40,164 bases of DNA from Nocardia vulneris (lineage in GTDB: Bacteria > Actinomycetota > Actinomycetes > Mycobacteriales > Mycobacteriaceae), in NCBI RefSeq assembly GCF_001613425.1, contig NZ_BDCI01000009.1, positions 1 through 40,164 on the forward strand, written 5' to 3'. The notes beneath the pieces were generated by a model that ran no database searches, was not told where the DNA came from, and saw only the letters and a program-made list of their open reading frames with translations. Each line of letters starts with the position of its first letter. Position 1 is the stretch's first letter. Of this stretch, positions 1-7,816 are shown in pieces. The translations under genes and the position numbers were made by a program.

Positions 1-1305
1 GGCGTGCGCGACGGCTCGCTGACCGCGCGCGAGACGGTCGACGCCACGCTCGCCCGGATCGTCGCCGAGCACCGGAACACCAATGCGTTCAGCGTTATTC
101 GCACGGATAAGGCCAGGGCCGAGGCGAGCGCGCTGGAGCAGCGCGCCGACCTGGACGTGCTACCGCTGGCCGGGGTGCCGATCTCGATCGAGCACCACAT
201 CGCGGTGGCGGGGGAGACGATGCGGTCCGGGTCGGCCGCGACCGACGCCCGTCCGGTCGCCGACGACCACGCGGTGGTGCGCAGGCTGCGCGCGGCGGGC
301 GCGGTGATCGTGGGGCTGACCACGGTGCCGGAACTCGCACTGTGGGGCACCACCGACACCCCGGACCGGATCACCGGCAATCCGTGGAATGTCGCGCGCA
401 GCGCGGGCGGTTCGTCGGGCGGGGCGGCCGCCGCGGTCGCCGCCGGGCTGGTGCCGATCGCGCACGGCAGCGACGGACTCGGCTCGGTGCGGGCGCCCGC
501 GGCCTGCTGTGGTGTCTACGGTTTCAAGCCCGGACACCACACGGTGCCCGCGCAGATCGGTGTCGACGACTGGTCCGGCATGATCGAAAACGGGGTGTTC
601 GCAACGACAGTCGGCGATGCCGCGCTGGCATTGTCGGTGCTGGCCGCGCGCCCGGACCTAGCCGAGGTGGAGCCGCCGGGCCGACTACGCATCGGTCTAG
701 CCGTGGCTCCACCCCTGCGCTTGTTCCCGGTCGACCGCCAGTGGACCAACGCCGCCCGCACCGCCGCCTCGGTGGCCGCGGCCGCGGGGCACCTGGTCGA
801 ACCGACCACGTTGCCCTACGGCGACGCGCTGCTCTGGATCTTCTTGCGCTGGTTGGCCGTCGGCGCGCGGGAGGCCGCCGCGCTACCCCAGCCCGATCGA
901 CTACAGCCGCGTACCCGACGGCATCTCGCACTCGGTCGCACCGTCACCCGACTACGCCTGGTCCGGCAGAGCCAGGTCGATCGGGTCGAGGCGCGCCTGC
1001 TCGAATTCTTCGAACGCTACGACGTGGTGATCACGCCCACGCTCGCCGGCCCGCCGCCCAAGGCGCGGGCCTGGCACCGCCGCGGCTGGCTGGCCAATGT
1101 CCTTGCCTGCGCGCGGTATTCCCCCTTCACCCCGCTGTGGAACCTGGTCGGCTGGCCTGCCGCCTCGCTCCCGATGGGCCTGCACCCCGATGTCGGAACG
1201 CCGCTGGCCGCGCAGCTGGCCGGGCCGCCGGGCAGCGAATCCACCCTGCTGCGGTTGTCGGCACAGCTGGAAGCGCAGCACCCGTGGCGGCGCACGATCA
1301 ACTGA
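1..1305 (+). CDS. Amidase-signature family protein, 5' end outside window, catalytic Lys replaced
   Basis: Amidase-signature hydrolases cleave amide bonds with a Ser-cisSer-Lys triad. The glycine/serine-rich signature is visible at residues 135-168 (counting from a GTG at position 4), with GGSSGG at 135-140 and the nucleophile Ser161 in GSVRAPA. The GVPISIEHH stretch at 58-65 aligns with the usual GVPxxVKDN block, so Glu63 stands where the catalytic lysine belongs. The next conserved GKTN is also changed, to GLTT. The open frame runs to the window edge and the usual N-terminal helix is short, so the true start is probably upstream. Its TGA abuts the stop codon of the convergent LysR gene. The substrate is unknown. 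The Lys-to-Glu change suggests reduced or lost amidase activity, or a changed role. Confidence 0.85.
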   Translation, partial: GVRDGSLTARETVDATLARIVAEHRNTNAFSVIRTDKARAEASALEQRADLDVLPLAGVPISIEHHIAVAGETMRSGSAATDARPVADDHAVVRRLRAAGAVIVGLTTVPELALWGTTDTPDRITGNPWNVARSAGGSSGGAAAAVAAGLVPIAHGSDGLGSVRAPAACCGVYGFKPGHHTVPAQIGVDDWSGMIENGVFATTVGDAALALSVLAARPDLAEVEPPGRLRIGLAVAPPLRLFPVDRQWTNAARTAASVAAAAGHLVEPTTLPYGDALLWIFLRWLAVGAREAAALPQPDRLQPRTRRHLALGRTVTRLRLVRQSQVDRVEARLLEFFERYDVVITPTLAGPPPKARAWHRRGWLANVLACARYSPFTPLWNLVGWPAASLPMGLHPDVGTPLAAQLAGPPGSESTLLRLSAQLEAQHPWRRTIN

Positions 1306-2202
1306 TCAGGAGGCGCTGACGGCGGGTTGCGGCTGCTGTACCGAGAACCCGCCGTCGACCGCGCGGCCGGCGAATTCGAGGATGGTCGGCCTGGTGTCGT
1401 CGGCCCGCCACGCGACGGCGAGTTCGCACGGCGCGAGGCCGGCCACCGGGCGGGCGGTGAGCCCGGGCCAGCGGTACATCGGCACGTTGTTCTCGGCCAG
1501 CAGGCAGACGCCGAGGCCGAGACTCACGGCCTCCAGCTTGTCTTCGGGAGTCGCCGCCTCGGCGCCGATCTTCGGCTGCCGTCCGCTGCGCGCGTCGTTG
1601 CCGAGCCAGAAGTCACGGACCGCGCCCGCCTCGGTGGGCAGCGCGACGAACGGCTCGTCGAGCAGATCGGTGAACTCGATCGTCTCCTGATCGGCCAGCG
1701 GGTGGTTCTCCGGCAGCAGCACCCAGCGCGGCTCGGTGCGCAGCACCTGCCAGCGGTAGCGGTTCGGGTCGGGTAGCGGCAGCCACACCAGCGCCAGATC
1801 GGCCTGGCGGCCGGACAGGCCGCTGGACGGGTCGGTCCAGGAGGCCGCGTGCAGGGCCAGCCGATGGCCGCTGGCGCTCTCCAGATCGTTCAGCAGCCCG
1901 CGCCCGAGCGCGGACTGGATGCCGACGCGCAACACCTCGCCCGCCTCCTGCAGCGAGACGTTGGTGACCTCCCACAGCTCCAGGATCTTGCGCGCGCCCT
2001 CGAGCAGTTCCTTGCCGGCGACGGTCAGGGCGACGCTGCGCTGGTTGCGGTCGAACAGGACCACGTCGAGCTGGCGTTCCAGCTGCCGGATCTGACGCGA
2101 CAGGGTGGGTTGAGCGATGTGCAGCCGCTGAGCGGCGTTGGTGAAGTGCAGTTCCTCAGCGACGGCGACGAAATACCGCAGGTCGCGCAAATGCGGGTCC
2201 AT
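1306..2202 (-). CDS. LysR-family transcriptional regulator
   Basis: This is a 298-residue protein of normal LysR length. The N-terminal winged helix-turn-helix occupies about residues 5-65, with the family hallmark FTNAAQRLHIAQPTLSRQIR (20-39), followed by a linker helix and a two-lobed effector-binding domain (about 90-290). The ATG at 2202 gives the standard LysR N-terminus (MDPHLRDLRYFVAVAEE). It converges on the amidase gene and shares no promoter with it. No divergent target gene is seen within the 400-bp region upstream, so its regulon cannot be read from context; autoregulation is typical for the family. Effector unknown. Confidence 0.9.
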   Translation of the reverse strand: MDPHLRDLRYFVAVAEELHFTNAAQRLHIAQPTLSRQIRQLERQLDVVLFDRNQRSVALTVAGKELLEGARKILELWEVTNVSLQEAGEVLRVGIQSALGRGLLNDLESASGHRLALHAASWTDPSSGLSGRQADLALVWLPLPDPNRYRWQVLRTEPRWVLLPENHPLADQETIEFTDLLDEPFVALPTEAGAVRDFWLGNDARSGRQPKIGAEAATPEDKLEAVSLGLGVCLLAENNVPMYRWPGLTARPVAGLAPCELAVAWRADDTRPTILEFAGRAVDGGFSVQQPQPAVSAS

Positions 2203-2569
2203 AGCCCCTTGCTATCAGAATCAGTCCTGAATTTCCAGCCTTATCAAGCCAGAAAGTTCGGATACGGGTACCAAAACATTCGACAGGTTTGTTAGAGACA
2301 GCATATTGCCTGTGATGGTGTGGCGCACCACCGCCTCCGCGAATGATCGGCATACCGCCGCTCAGGTGGCGGCAAAGATCAATCGGTCACTAGACCAGCA
2401 TGAATAGCCGATTTCGCGCAACATCAAGTTCAGCTAAAGACCGACCGACCGGTTGCTGGGAGTCCGCTGACGGCCTGCTTCTGGCCGCCGCGGAGTCATT
2501 TGCACCCTCTATGGTGATTTTCGTCACATTATGGTTTGACCGACCGCTCAGACCGGTTTGCCGGCGCAC
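2203..2569. other. Intergenic region between the LysR gene and the SDR terminator
   Basis: About 370 bases without a supportable gene. It is noticeably less GC-rich than its surroundings, especially at 2205-2300 and 2480-2545. The stretch next to the LysR start should hold that gene's promoter, but I cannot single out a convincing LysR box or -10/-35 pair. Short open frames here lack a ribosome binding site and have no recognisable product. Confidence 0.5.
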
Positions 2570-2611
2570 AAAAAAGCGCTGCGGCCCCGGCTGGATCCGG
2601 GGCCGCAGCGC
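2570..2611 (-). terminator. Intrinsic terminator after the SDR gene
   Basis: A perfect 15-bp inverted repeat (GCGCTGCGGCCCCGG at 2576-2590 and its complement at 2597-2611) with a 6-nt loop. On the minus strand it is followed directly by a run of six T (2570-2575 on the plus strand reads as A). It starts 17 bases past the SDR stop codon. This is a textbook Rho-independent terminator, unusual in having a proper U-run in such GC-rich DNA. Confidence 0.9.
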
Positions 2612-2628
2612 TCGGCTACGGAAGCGAT

Positions 2629-3462
2629 TCAGACGCTGCGGGCGCGATCCTCGTACGCCTTGCGCTGATCGGTGTCGACGTCGTCGAGGAACGCGCGACC
2701 CGAACCCAGCGCGCGGGCCACGGTGTCGCCGACCGCGTCCGGCAGGATGCCGAACAGCTGCGCCAGCAAACCCGCCACCGCGGTCACCCTGACCTTCGAC
2801 TTGGGCGCGGCGATCAGCCCGACGATGGCGGCGGCGATCTCCTCCGGCTCCGCCGGGCGCAGCAGCTTGGGCGGGGTGACACCCGAGCCGAGCTCGGTGT
2901 TGGTCAGCGTCGGCAGCACCGAGGAGAAACGCACGCCGGAGTCCCGGTACTCCTCGCGCAGCGTGTCGGTGAACCCGAGCACCGCGTGCTTGCTGGCGTT
3001 GTAGGTGGCCAAGCCGGGGATGTGGCTCTCGCCCGCCAGCGAGGCGATGTTGATGATGTGCCCGCTCTTGCGGGCCAGCATCCGGGTCAGACCCAGCTTC
3101 GAGCCGAGGATGACACCGTAGACATTGATGTCCAGGATCCGGCGGGTGATCTGATCCGGTTCGTGCACCAGCCGGCCGGTCGGCATGATGCCCGCGTTGT
3201 TGATCAGCACGTCGATCGGGCCGACGGCGCGCTCGACCTCGTCGAGGAAGCTCTCGAACGAGGCCGGATCGGTCACATCGAGCTTGCCGTAGTACTCGAA
3301 ACCCTGCGCGGTGCCCGACTCTTTCACTGTCTGCTCGTCGATATCGCCGATCGCGATCTTTGCGCCGAGCGCCCGCAGCGCGGTGGCGGTAGCCAGCCCG
3401 ATGCCACGGGCCCCACCCGTGATGGCAACGACCTTGCCGCGGATCTTCGAAGAGTCGCTCAC
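2629..3462 (-). CDS. Short-chain dehydrogenase/reductase (classical SDR)
   Basis: A 277-residue NAD(P)-dependent oxidoreductase. The nucleotide-binding motif TGGARGIG is at about 15-22, NNAG at 88-91, the catalytic Ser at 141, and YNASK with Tyr154 and Lys158, so the active site is complete. Asp40 at the end of beta-2 (GDID) hints at NAD preference. I chose the GTG at 3462 because the open frame extends far upstream into the aldehyde dehydrogenase gene, whereas this GTG overlaps its stop codon by 4 bases (GTGA) and is preceded by GGGAGG. It is therefore the second gene of a translationally coupled operon. The partner enzyme suggests alcohol/aldehyde oxidation in series; the substrate is unknown. 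Confidence 0.9.
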   Translation of the reverse strand: MSDSSKIRGKVVAITGGARGIGLATATALRALGAKIAIGDIDEQTVKESGTAQGFEYYGKLDVTDPASFESFLDEVERAVGPIDVLINNAGIMPTGRLVHEPDQITRRILDINVYGVILGSKLGLTRMLARKSGHIINIASLAGESHIPGLATYNASKHAVLGFTDTLREEYRDSGVRFSSVLPTLTNTELGSGVTPPKLLRPAEPEEIAAAIVGLIAAPKSKVRVTAVAGLLAQLFGILPDAVGDTVARALGSGRAFLDDVDTDQRKAYEDRARSV

Positions 3463-5066
3463 TTCTTGCCTCCCTTGAGTTTCAGAACAGCCGGAATGTC
3501 GATGCGGCGCAGACCGCGGGCGCCGGCCGCGCGCATGGCGCCGACCGCGAACAGCAGCTTCGGCATCTGGTACGGGAACCAGAACAGCTCCTTCTGCTGA
3601 GTCGGCAGGATCGGCGTCGTAATCGCTTGCTGGCGGCAGTATTTGCGGACGCCCTCGGCCCCGCCCCAGCGCGCGCCGACACCGGACTGACCCCAGCCGC
3701 CCATCGGCAGCGCGAAGCTGAACAGGTTGCTGAAGACGTCGTTGATATTGACCGCGCCCGCATTGAGCTGCCGGGCGATCCGCTCGCCCCGCTCCTTGTC
3801 GCCGGTCCACACCGAGGCGGACAGGCCGTATATCGAATCATTCGCCAGCCGAATGGCTTCCGCCTCGTCGGCCACCTTCATGACCGGCAGTGTCGGGCCG
3901 AAGGTCTCCTCGGTGATACAGGACATCGTGTGGTCGACGTCGACCAGCACGGTCGGCTCGAATGCGGTGCCGAATCCGGCCCGCTTGCCGCCGGTGAGCA
4001 CCTTCGCGCCGGCCGCGACGGCCTCGTCGACGTGGCGCTGCACGATCGTCGCCTGGTTCTCGTTGGCCAGCGCGCCCACGTCGTGCGCGGCCTGGCGATC
4101 GTCCACACCTTGGCGCAGCGCTTTGACATTCGCCGTCAGCTTGGCCACGAACTCGTCGTAGACCGGCGCCTCCACGTACACCCGCTCCACCGAGATGCAC
4201 ACCTGGCCGGAGTTGAACATGCCGCCGAAGGTGATGCCGTGCGCGGCGCGGTCGAGGTCGGCGTCGGCGAGCACGATGGCCGGGTCCTTGCCGCCCAGTT
4301 CCAGGCTGTAGGGCACCATCCGCTCGGCACAGGCCACCGCGATCCGGCGGCCGGTCGCGGTCGAGCCGGTGAACTGGATGTAGTCGGCGTGCTCGACCAC
4401 GGCGGCACCGGTCGCACCCGCGCCGGTGACCACCGCGAGGACCGGCGGTGCGCCGATTTCGGCCCAGCCCCTTGCCAATTCGAGCGCGGACAGCGGCGTC
4501 ACCTCGGACGGCTTCAGGATCACCGCGGCGCCCGCGGCCAGCGCGGGAAACACGTCCAGCGCGGGCATCGCCAGGGGGAAGTTCCACGGCGTGATCACCC
4601 CGACGACCGGGTACGGCTTGTACGCGGTGGTCAGCTTCTTGACCCGGGCCAGCGGGCTGTGCGGGGAGGGGTGGTCGTCGCTGAGGAACTTCGCCGCGCG
4701 GCGCGCGTAGTAGCCGACCAGATCGGTGGCGAACGCCGGGTCGATCAGCGAATCCACCCGTGGCTTACCGGTTTCCGACTGCACCACGTCGGCGATCTGC
4801 TCGGTGTTGTCGATCAGCCAGTCCTGCAGTTTCAGCAGCCATTCCTTGCGGCCGTCGGCGCCGATCGCCTCCCACTCCGGCTGATACAGGCGCAGCTCGC
4901 GCACCTTCGCCGCGACCTCGTCGGCGCTCACCGCGGGAACCGTGCCGACCAGCGCGCCGGTCCCGGGGTTGTGCACCTCGATGACGGTGGGTGCGGGCGC
5001 CGGGGCAGGCTTCTTCGCGGTCGCTTTGCGCGCCTGCGCCTTTTTTGCTGGTTCGGTGTCGGTCAC
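3459..5066 (-). CDS. Aldehyde dehydrogenase family protein, resembling succinate-semialdehyde dehydrogenases
   Basis: A 535-residue NAD(P)-dependent aldehyde dehydrogenase. Visible motifs are TPWNFPL (159-165, Asn162), Lys185 in KPSE, the FTGSTATG coenzyme loop (232-239), general base Glu256 in LELGGKDP, and catalytic Cys290 in NSGQVC. The first 27 residues are a Lys/Ala/Pro-rich tail and the last 50 or so add a hydrophobic segment (LLFAVGAMRAAGA) beyond the usual C-terminus, which might bring it to the membrane. The GTG start at 5066 follows GGGAG at good spacing. It is the first gene of an operon with the downstream SDR and is divergent from a PucR regulator, which may control it. Similarity is to the mycobacterial GabD2-like group as I recall it; the substrate remains an inference. 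Confidence 0.88.
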   Translation of the reverse strand: MTDTEPAKKAQARKATAKKPAPAPAPTVIEVHNPGTGALVGTVPAVSADEVAAKVRELRLYQPEWEAIGADGRKEWLLKLQDWLIDNTEQIADVVQSETGKPRVDSLIDPAFATDLVGYYARRAAKFLSDDHPSPHSPLARVKKLTTAYKPYPVVGVITPWNFPLAMPALDVFPALAAGAAVILKPSEVTPLSALELARGWAEIGAPPVLAVVTGAGATGAAVVEHADYIQFTGSTATGRRIAVACAERMVPYSLELGGKDPAIVLADADLDRAAHGITFGGMFNSGQVCISVERVYVEAPVYDEFVAKLTANVKALRQGVDDRQAAHDVGALANENQATIVQRHVDEAVAAGAKVLTGGKRAGFGTAFEPTVLVDVDHTMSCITEETFGPTLPVMKVADEAEAIRLANDSIYGLSASVWTGDKERGERIARQLNAGAVNINDVFSNLFSFALPMGGWGQSGVGARWGGAEGVRKYCRQQAITTPILPTQQKELFWFPYQMPKLLFAVGAMRAAGARGLRRIDIPAVLKLKGGKK

Positions 5067-5191
5067 GGTTGTTCTCCCACTGACGTTGTGCGGTGAGCCG
5101 ATGGCGGGATGTGAAAGGCGCCACTGGACTATGATGTTGGCACAATCGAACTGGAGTTTCTTGGCTCAGTTTGTCAACTGGACCGGGCAAT

Positions 5192-5210
5192 TTTGTACTC
5201 GAAGTACAAA
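5192..5210. promoter_or_regulatory. Perfect palindromic operator candidate at the PucR start
   Basis: TTTGTACTCGAAGTACAAA is a perfect inverted repeat: 8-bp arms and a 3-bp centre. It ends 2 bases before the ribosome binding site (GGAGG, 5213-5217) of the PucR gene, inside the 155-bp region shared with the divergent aldehyde dehydrogenase operon. A second, shorter repeat (CAGTT-N4-AACTG, 5167-5180) lies just upstream. The position suits an autoregulatory operator that blocks transcription or initiation of the regulator gene. Confidence 0.6.
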
Positions 5211-5221
5211 TGGGAGGACCT

Positions 5222-6544
5222 GTGACGGGCGCATCACCGGGCCGGACCGGGGCGGATCTCGAGGTGGTCCGCGACTGGCTCGCCGAATACGTCTACGAGA
5301 CGATGCGGGCCGAGACGCTCGAACAGATCGTGGCGCGCCTGGACAGCACGATCGTCGCGCGCGTGCCCGAACTCGCCGATCGCGACATGCGTCGCGACCT
5401 CGCCGCGAGCACCCGCGCGCACGCCCGGCTGATGTTGAGCGGAATCACAAGCGACACCTACGAATTCACGATTCCGGAGGAGGCGCACGCGTTCGCGCGG
5501 ACGATCGCGCGGCGCGGATTCGAGCTGCGCGTGCTGCTACGGACCTACCACGTCGGCATGGAGGGCGTGCTCGACTACATGACCGACGCGATCGATCAGC
5601 GCCAGGCCCCGCAGGAAATCGAGCGGGCAGTGATGCTGCGGATGTTCGAGCGCTCGACGAAATGGGTGAGCACCTCGGTCGAACTGCTCACCGAGACCTA
5701 CATGGAGGAGCGCGAGCGAGTCATGCGGGCCGCGCTCAACCGGCGCACCGAGACCATCCGCGCACTGCTCGCCGGTGACGAGCTGGACGCCGACCTGGCC
5801 TCGGTCCGGCTCGGTTACCGGCTCGGTCAGCGCCACGTCGCGTTCGTGCTGTGGACCGACGAGGGCGAATCGGGCAGCGGGGACGGCGAAGCCATCGGAT
5901 TGCTGGAAAGGGTCGCCACCCGGGTCGCCGCGGGCCTCGGTAGCAGCAGGCTGCTCACCGTCGCGTCCGGTGCCAGCGGCATGTGGGCCTGGGCCGGGCT
6001 CAACGAGGGGCCGAATTCCGATGGGGGACAGGGCGGTCGAGGTGACGCGGGGGAGCCTGGCGCGCTCGGGCGGATCGCCGCCGGACTGGTCGACGCGCCG
6101 GTCCGGGTCGCGTTCGGGGTTCCGGCGGGCCAGCTCGCCGGATTCCGGCAGAGTCATCGCGAGGCGGTCGCCGCCAGGCAGGTCGCCGATCGGGGTCCGG
6201 CCCGCCCGGACCGCGTCATCGGTTATCGCGACGTGGAGATCGCCTACCTGGCGGGCGCCGACGAAGTGGCGATGCACGGCCTGATCGCCAGGGAGTTGCG
6301 CGCGCTGTCCGGCTCGGACGCGAACGCGGCGCGACTGCGCGCGACACTGCACGCCTATCTGAAGAGCCATCGCAGTCCGGAGGCCACGGCGAAACTGCTC
6401 GGCGTACACAAGAACACGGTGCGGTACCGGATCCAGCGGATCGAGGAACTGCTCGGCCATCCGATCGAACAGCGCAGCTTGCCGCTGGAACTGGCACTGG
6501 CCTGCGTGGCCGCCTACGGCGCGGCCGCCCTGCCTACCGGATGA
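5222..6544 (+). CDS. PucR-family transcriptional regulator (C-terminal helix-turn-helix)
   Basis: A 440-residue regulator. The N-terminal two-thirds contains a helical region (about 15-170) and a GGDEF-like fold region typical of CdaR/PucR proteins (about 180-360). The C-terminus carries the PucR HTH (about 385-412, SPEATAKLLGVHKNTVRYRI), the DNA-binding part of this family. I prefer the GTG at 5222 because GGAGG sits 4 bases before it; an in-frame ATG at 5210 would add four residues but would overlap that site. Its TGA abuts the convergent DUF2277 gene. The divergent aldehyde dehydrogenase/SDR operon and the palindrome at 5192-5210 suggest local control of both, as is common for PucR regulators of catabolic genes. 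Effector unknown. Confidence 0.87.
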   Translation: MTGASPGRTGADLEVVRDWLAEYVYETMRAETLEQIVARLDSTIVARVPELADRDMRRDLAASTRAHARLMLSGITSDTYEFTIPEEAHAFARTIARRGFELRVLLRTYHVGMEGVLDYMTDAIDQRQAPQEIERAVMLRMFERSTKWVSTSVELLTETYMEERERVMRAALNRRTETIRALLAGDELDADLASVRLGYRLGQRHVAFVLWTDEGESGSGDGEAIGLLERVATRVAAGLGSSRLLTVASGASGMWAWAGLNEGPNSDGGQGGRGDAGEPGALGRIAAGLVDAPVRVAFGVPAGQLAGFRQSHREAVAARQVADRGPARPDRVIGYRDVEIAYLAGADEVAMHGLIARELRALSGSDANAARLRATLHAYLKSHRSPEATAKLLGVHKNTVRYRIQRIEELLGHPIEQRSLPLELALACVAAYGAAALPTG

Positions 6545-6805
6545 TCACTCGGCCGCCTCACCCGCGGCCACCCGCCGCAGCGGCGGTTCGGTCGGCGCGA
6601 CGGCCGGACGATCGGGTAGGTCGGCCAGCAGCTGCGTGGTTGCCGCGGCGATGGCCGTGACGGCCTTGTCGACGGCGGCCTTGGTCGTGGAGCTCAGGCC
6701 GGACACACCACCGACCGTGCGCACGTACTGCAGTGCGGCAGCATAGATTTCCTGCTCGGTAGCGGCAGGTTCCAGGCCACGAAGGAGGGTGATGTTGCTA
6801 CTCAT
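6545..6805 (-). CDS. DUF2277 family small protein
   Basis: An 86-residue protein. The opening MSSNITLLRGLEPAATEQEI, followed by YAAALQYVRTVGG and a helical AVTAIAAATTQLL segment, matches the DUF2277 pattern as I know it (MCRNIxxLxxFEPPATxEEIxAAALQYVRKVSG). The family's usual Cys2-Arg3 is replaced by Ser-Ser here. The ATG at 6805 is chosen on this N-terminal match; there is no strong ribosome binding site, and a longer upstream frame adds non-family residues. The C-terminal 20 residues are Pro/Ala-rich. It converges on the PucR gene with adjoining stop codons. Function unknown. Confidence 0.8.
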   Translation of the reverse strand: MSSNITLLRGLEPAATEQEIYAAALQYVRTVGGVSGLSSTTKAAVDKAVTAIAAATTQLLADLPDRPAVAPTEPPLRRVAAGEAAE

Positions 6806-6920
6806 GCGAGCACAGTAGCTCTCTGGCCCGGTATGCGGCAGGGCAAGAAACTCCTCGGCCGAAATTGGACCGCCGGCGACCGCGCCGCGGCGAACCACAC
6901 CGCGCCGCAGGCACGGCCAA

Positions 6921-6926
6921 TAGACT
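6921..6926 (+). promoter_or_regulatory. -10 element for a leaderless transcript
   Basis: TAGACT fits the actinobacterial TANNNT -10 consensus and ends exactly 7 bases before the ATG at 6934. That puts the transcription start on the start codon, which would also explain the absence of a Shine-Dalgarno sequence. Confidence 0.55.
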
Positions 6927-6933
6927 CGGGCCC

Positions 6934-7770
6934 ATGCCTGCCCGCGGTGTACCCACGTTGACGACCTTCCCGTACGACGAGCTGGATCAGCGCGAAGAGG
7001 ACCACTGGTCCGGCGCGGCGGTCGCGGACGACGAGTTACGGGCGCTCGCGCTCGGCGCGTTCTACTCGGCCCGCTGGGACGCCTTCCACGACGCGCTGCT
7101 GCTCGGCCCCGAGCGCGAGCATCCGCTCGGCGACCGCCGGGAACTCGCCATCGACACCCTCACCGGCGCCTGGGGCATCACGGACGGCACCGAGGCGCAG
7201 GCCTCCATGGAGCAGCTGCTGGACGGTATGCACGCGCCGCTCTACGCGCTGGTCCACCCGCTGGTGATGGCCTCGATCAATGCCAGCGAGCGGGACCGCT
7301 TCGGCGAGCGGGCCGATCGGCACCGCGCCTTCCTGCGCCAGGTCGGGTCGTTCCGCGGGATGGACAACCCGGAGGCGCTGGTCCGCGACTACGACATCTG
7401 GTCACAGGCGATCAAGATCGGCTTCACCGATCATCTGGCCCGTCCGCTGCCCAGCGATATCCACGCCTGGGACCTGGCCCGGGTGGTCGCGGTCGCGCGG
7501 ATGGCCTTCACCGCCGGCTACCTCGACGCAGACCTGGCCTGGGACTACCTCGCGCGGGCGCTGCCCATTGCCCAGGCCAAGTACCGCAACTGGCGCCAAT
7601 TCGGCGACGCCTACCTCACCGGCTGGACCTACTGGCAGGCGTGTGAAGACCTGGCGGAACTGAAGAACGGCGGGGTGGACCGGCGCATGGAACTGCTGCG
7701 CCTGTGGATGCGCCCGACCAGCCCCTGGCGGCGGATCAGCCTCACCCCGACGCCCGTCGCGCAAGCCTGA
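6934..7770 (+). CDS. DUF1266 family protein
   Basis: A 278-residue, mostly helical soluble protein rich in Trp and Asp. The C-terminal half carries the DUF1266 pattern: a helix around AWDLARVVAVARMAFTAGYL, then WDYLARALPIAQAKYRNW and FGDAYLTGWTYW (about 190-245), the Trp/Phe-Gly signature of the family. No signal peptide or membrane segment. The ATG at 6934 lies 7 bases after a -10-like TAGACT and has no ribosome binding site, so the mRNA is probably leaderless. It converges on the next gene across a shared stem-loop. Molecular function unknown. Confidence 0.85.
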   Translation: MPARGVPTLTTFPYDELDQREEDHWSGAAVADDELRALALGAFYSARWDAFHDALLLGPEREHPLGDRRELAIDTLTGAWGITDGTEAQASMEQLLDGMHAPLYALVHPLVMASINASERDRFGERADRHRAFLRQVGSFRGMDNPEALVRDYDIWSQAIKIGFTDHLARPLPSDIHAWDLARVVAVARMAFTAGYLDADLAWDYLARALPIAQAKYRNWRQFGDAYLTGWTYWQACEDLAELKNGGVDRRMELLRLWMRPTSPWRRISLTPTPVAQA

Positions 7771-7788
7771 GCAGGCGCCCGGCCCCCT

Positions 7789-7816
7789 GGTCGCTACCCG
7801 CCGTCGGGTAGCGACC
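7789..7816. terminator. Bidirectional stem-loop terminator
   Basis: A 12-bp perfect inverted repeat (GGTCGCTACCCG at 7789-7800, complement at 7805-7816) with a 4-nt loop between two convergent genes. It overlaps the last codons of the minus-strand gene. No U-run, as is usual for actinobacterial hairpin terminators. Confidence 0.65.

Noticed and set aside
2400..2792. Small plus-strand open frame between the LysR and SDR genes
   Set aside because: It runs through the SDR terminator and into the SDR gene in antisense, is Arg/Pro-rich and has no ribosome binding site.
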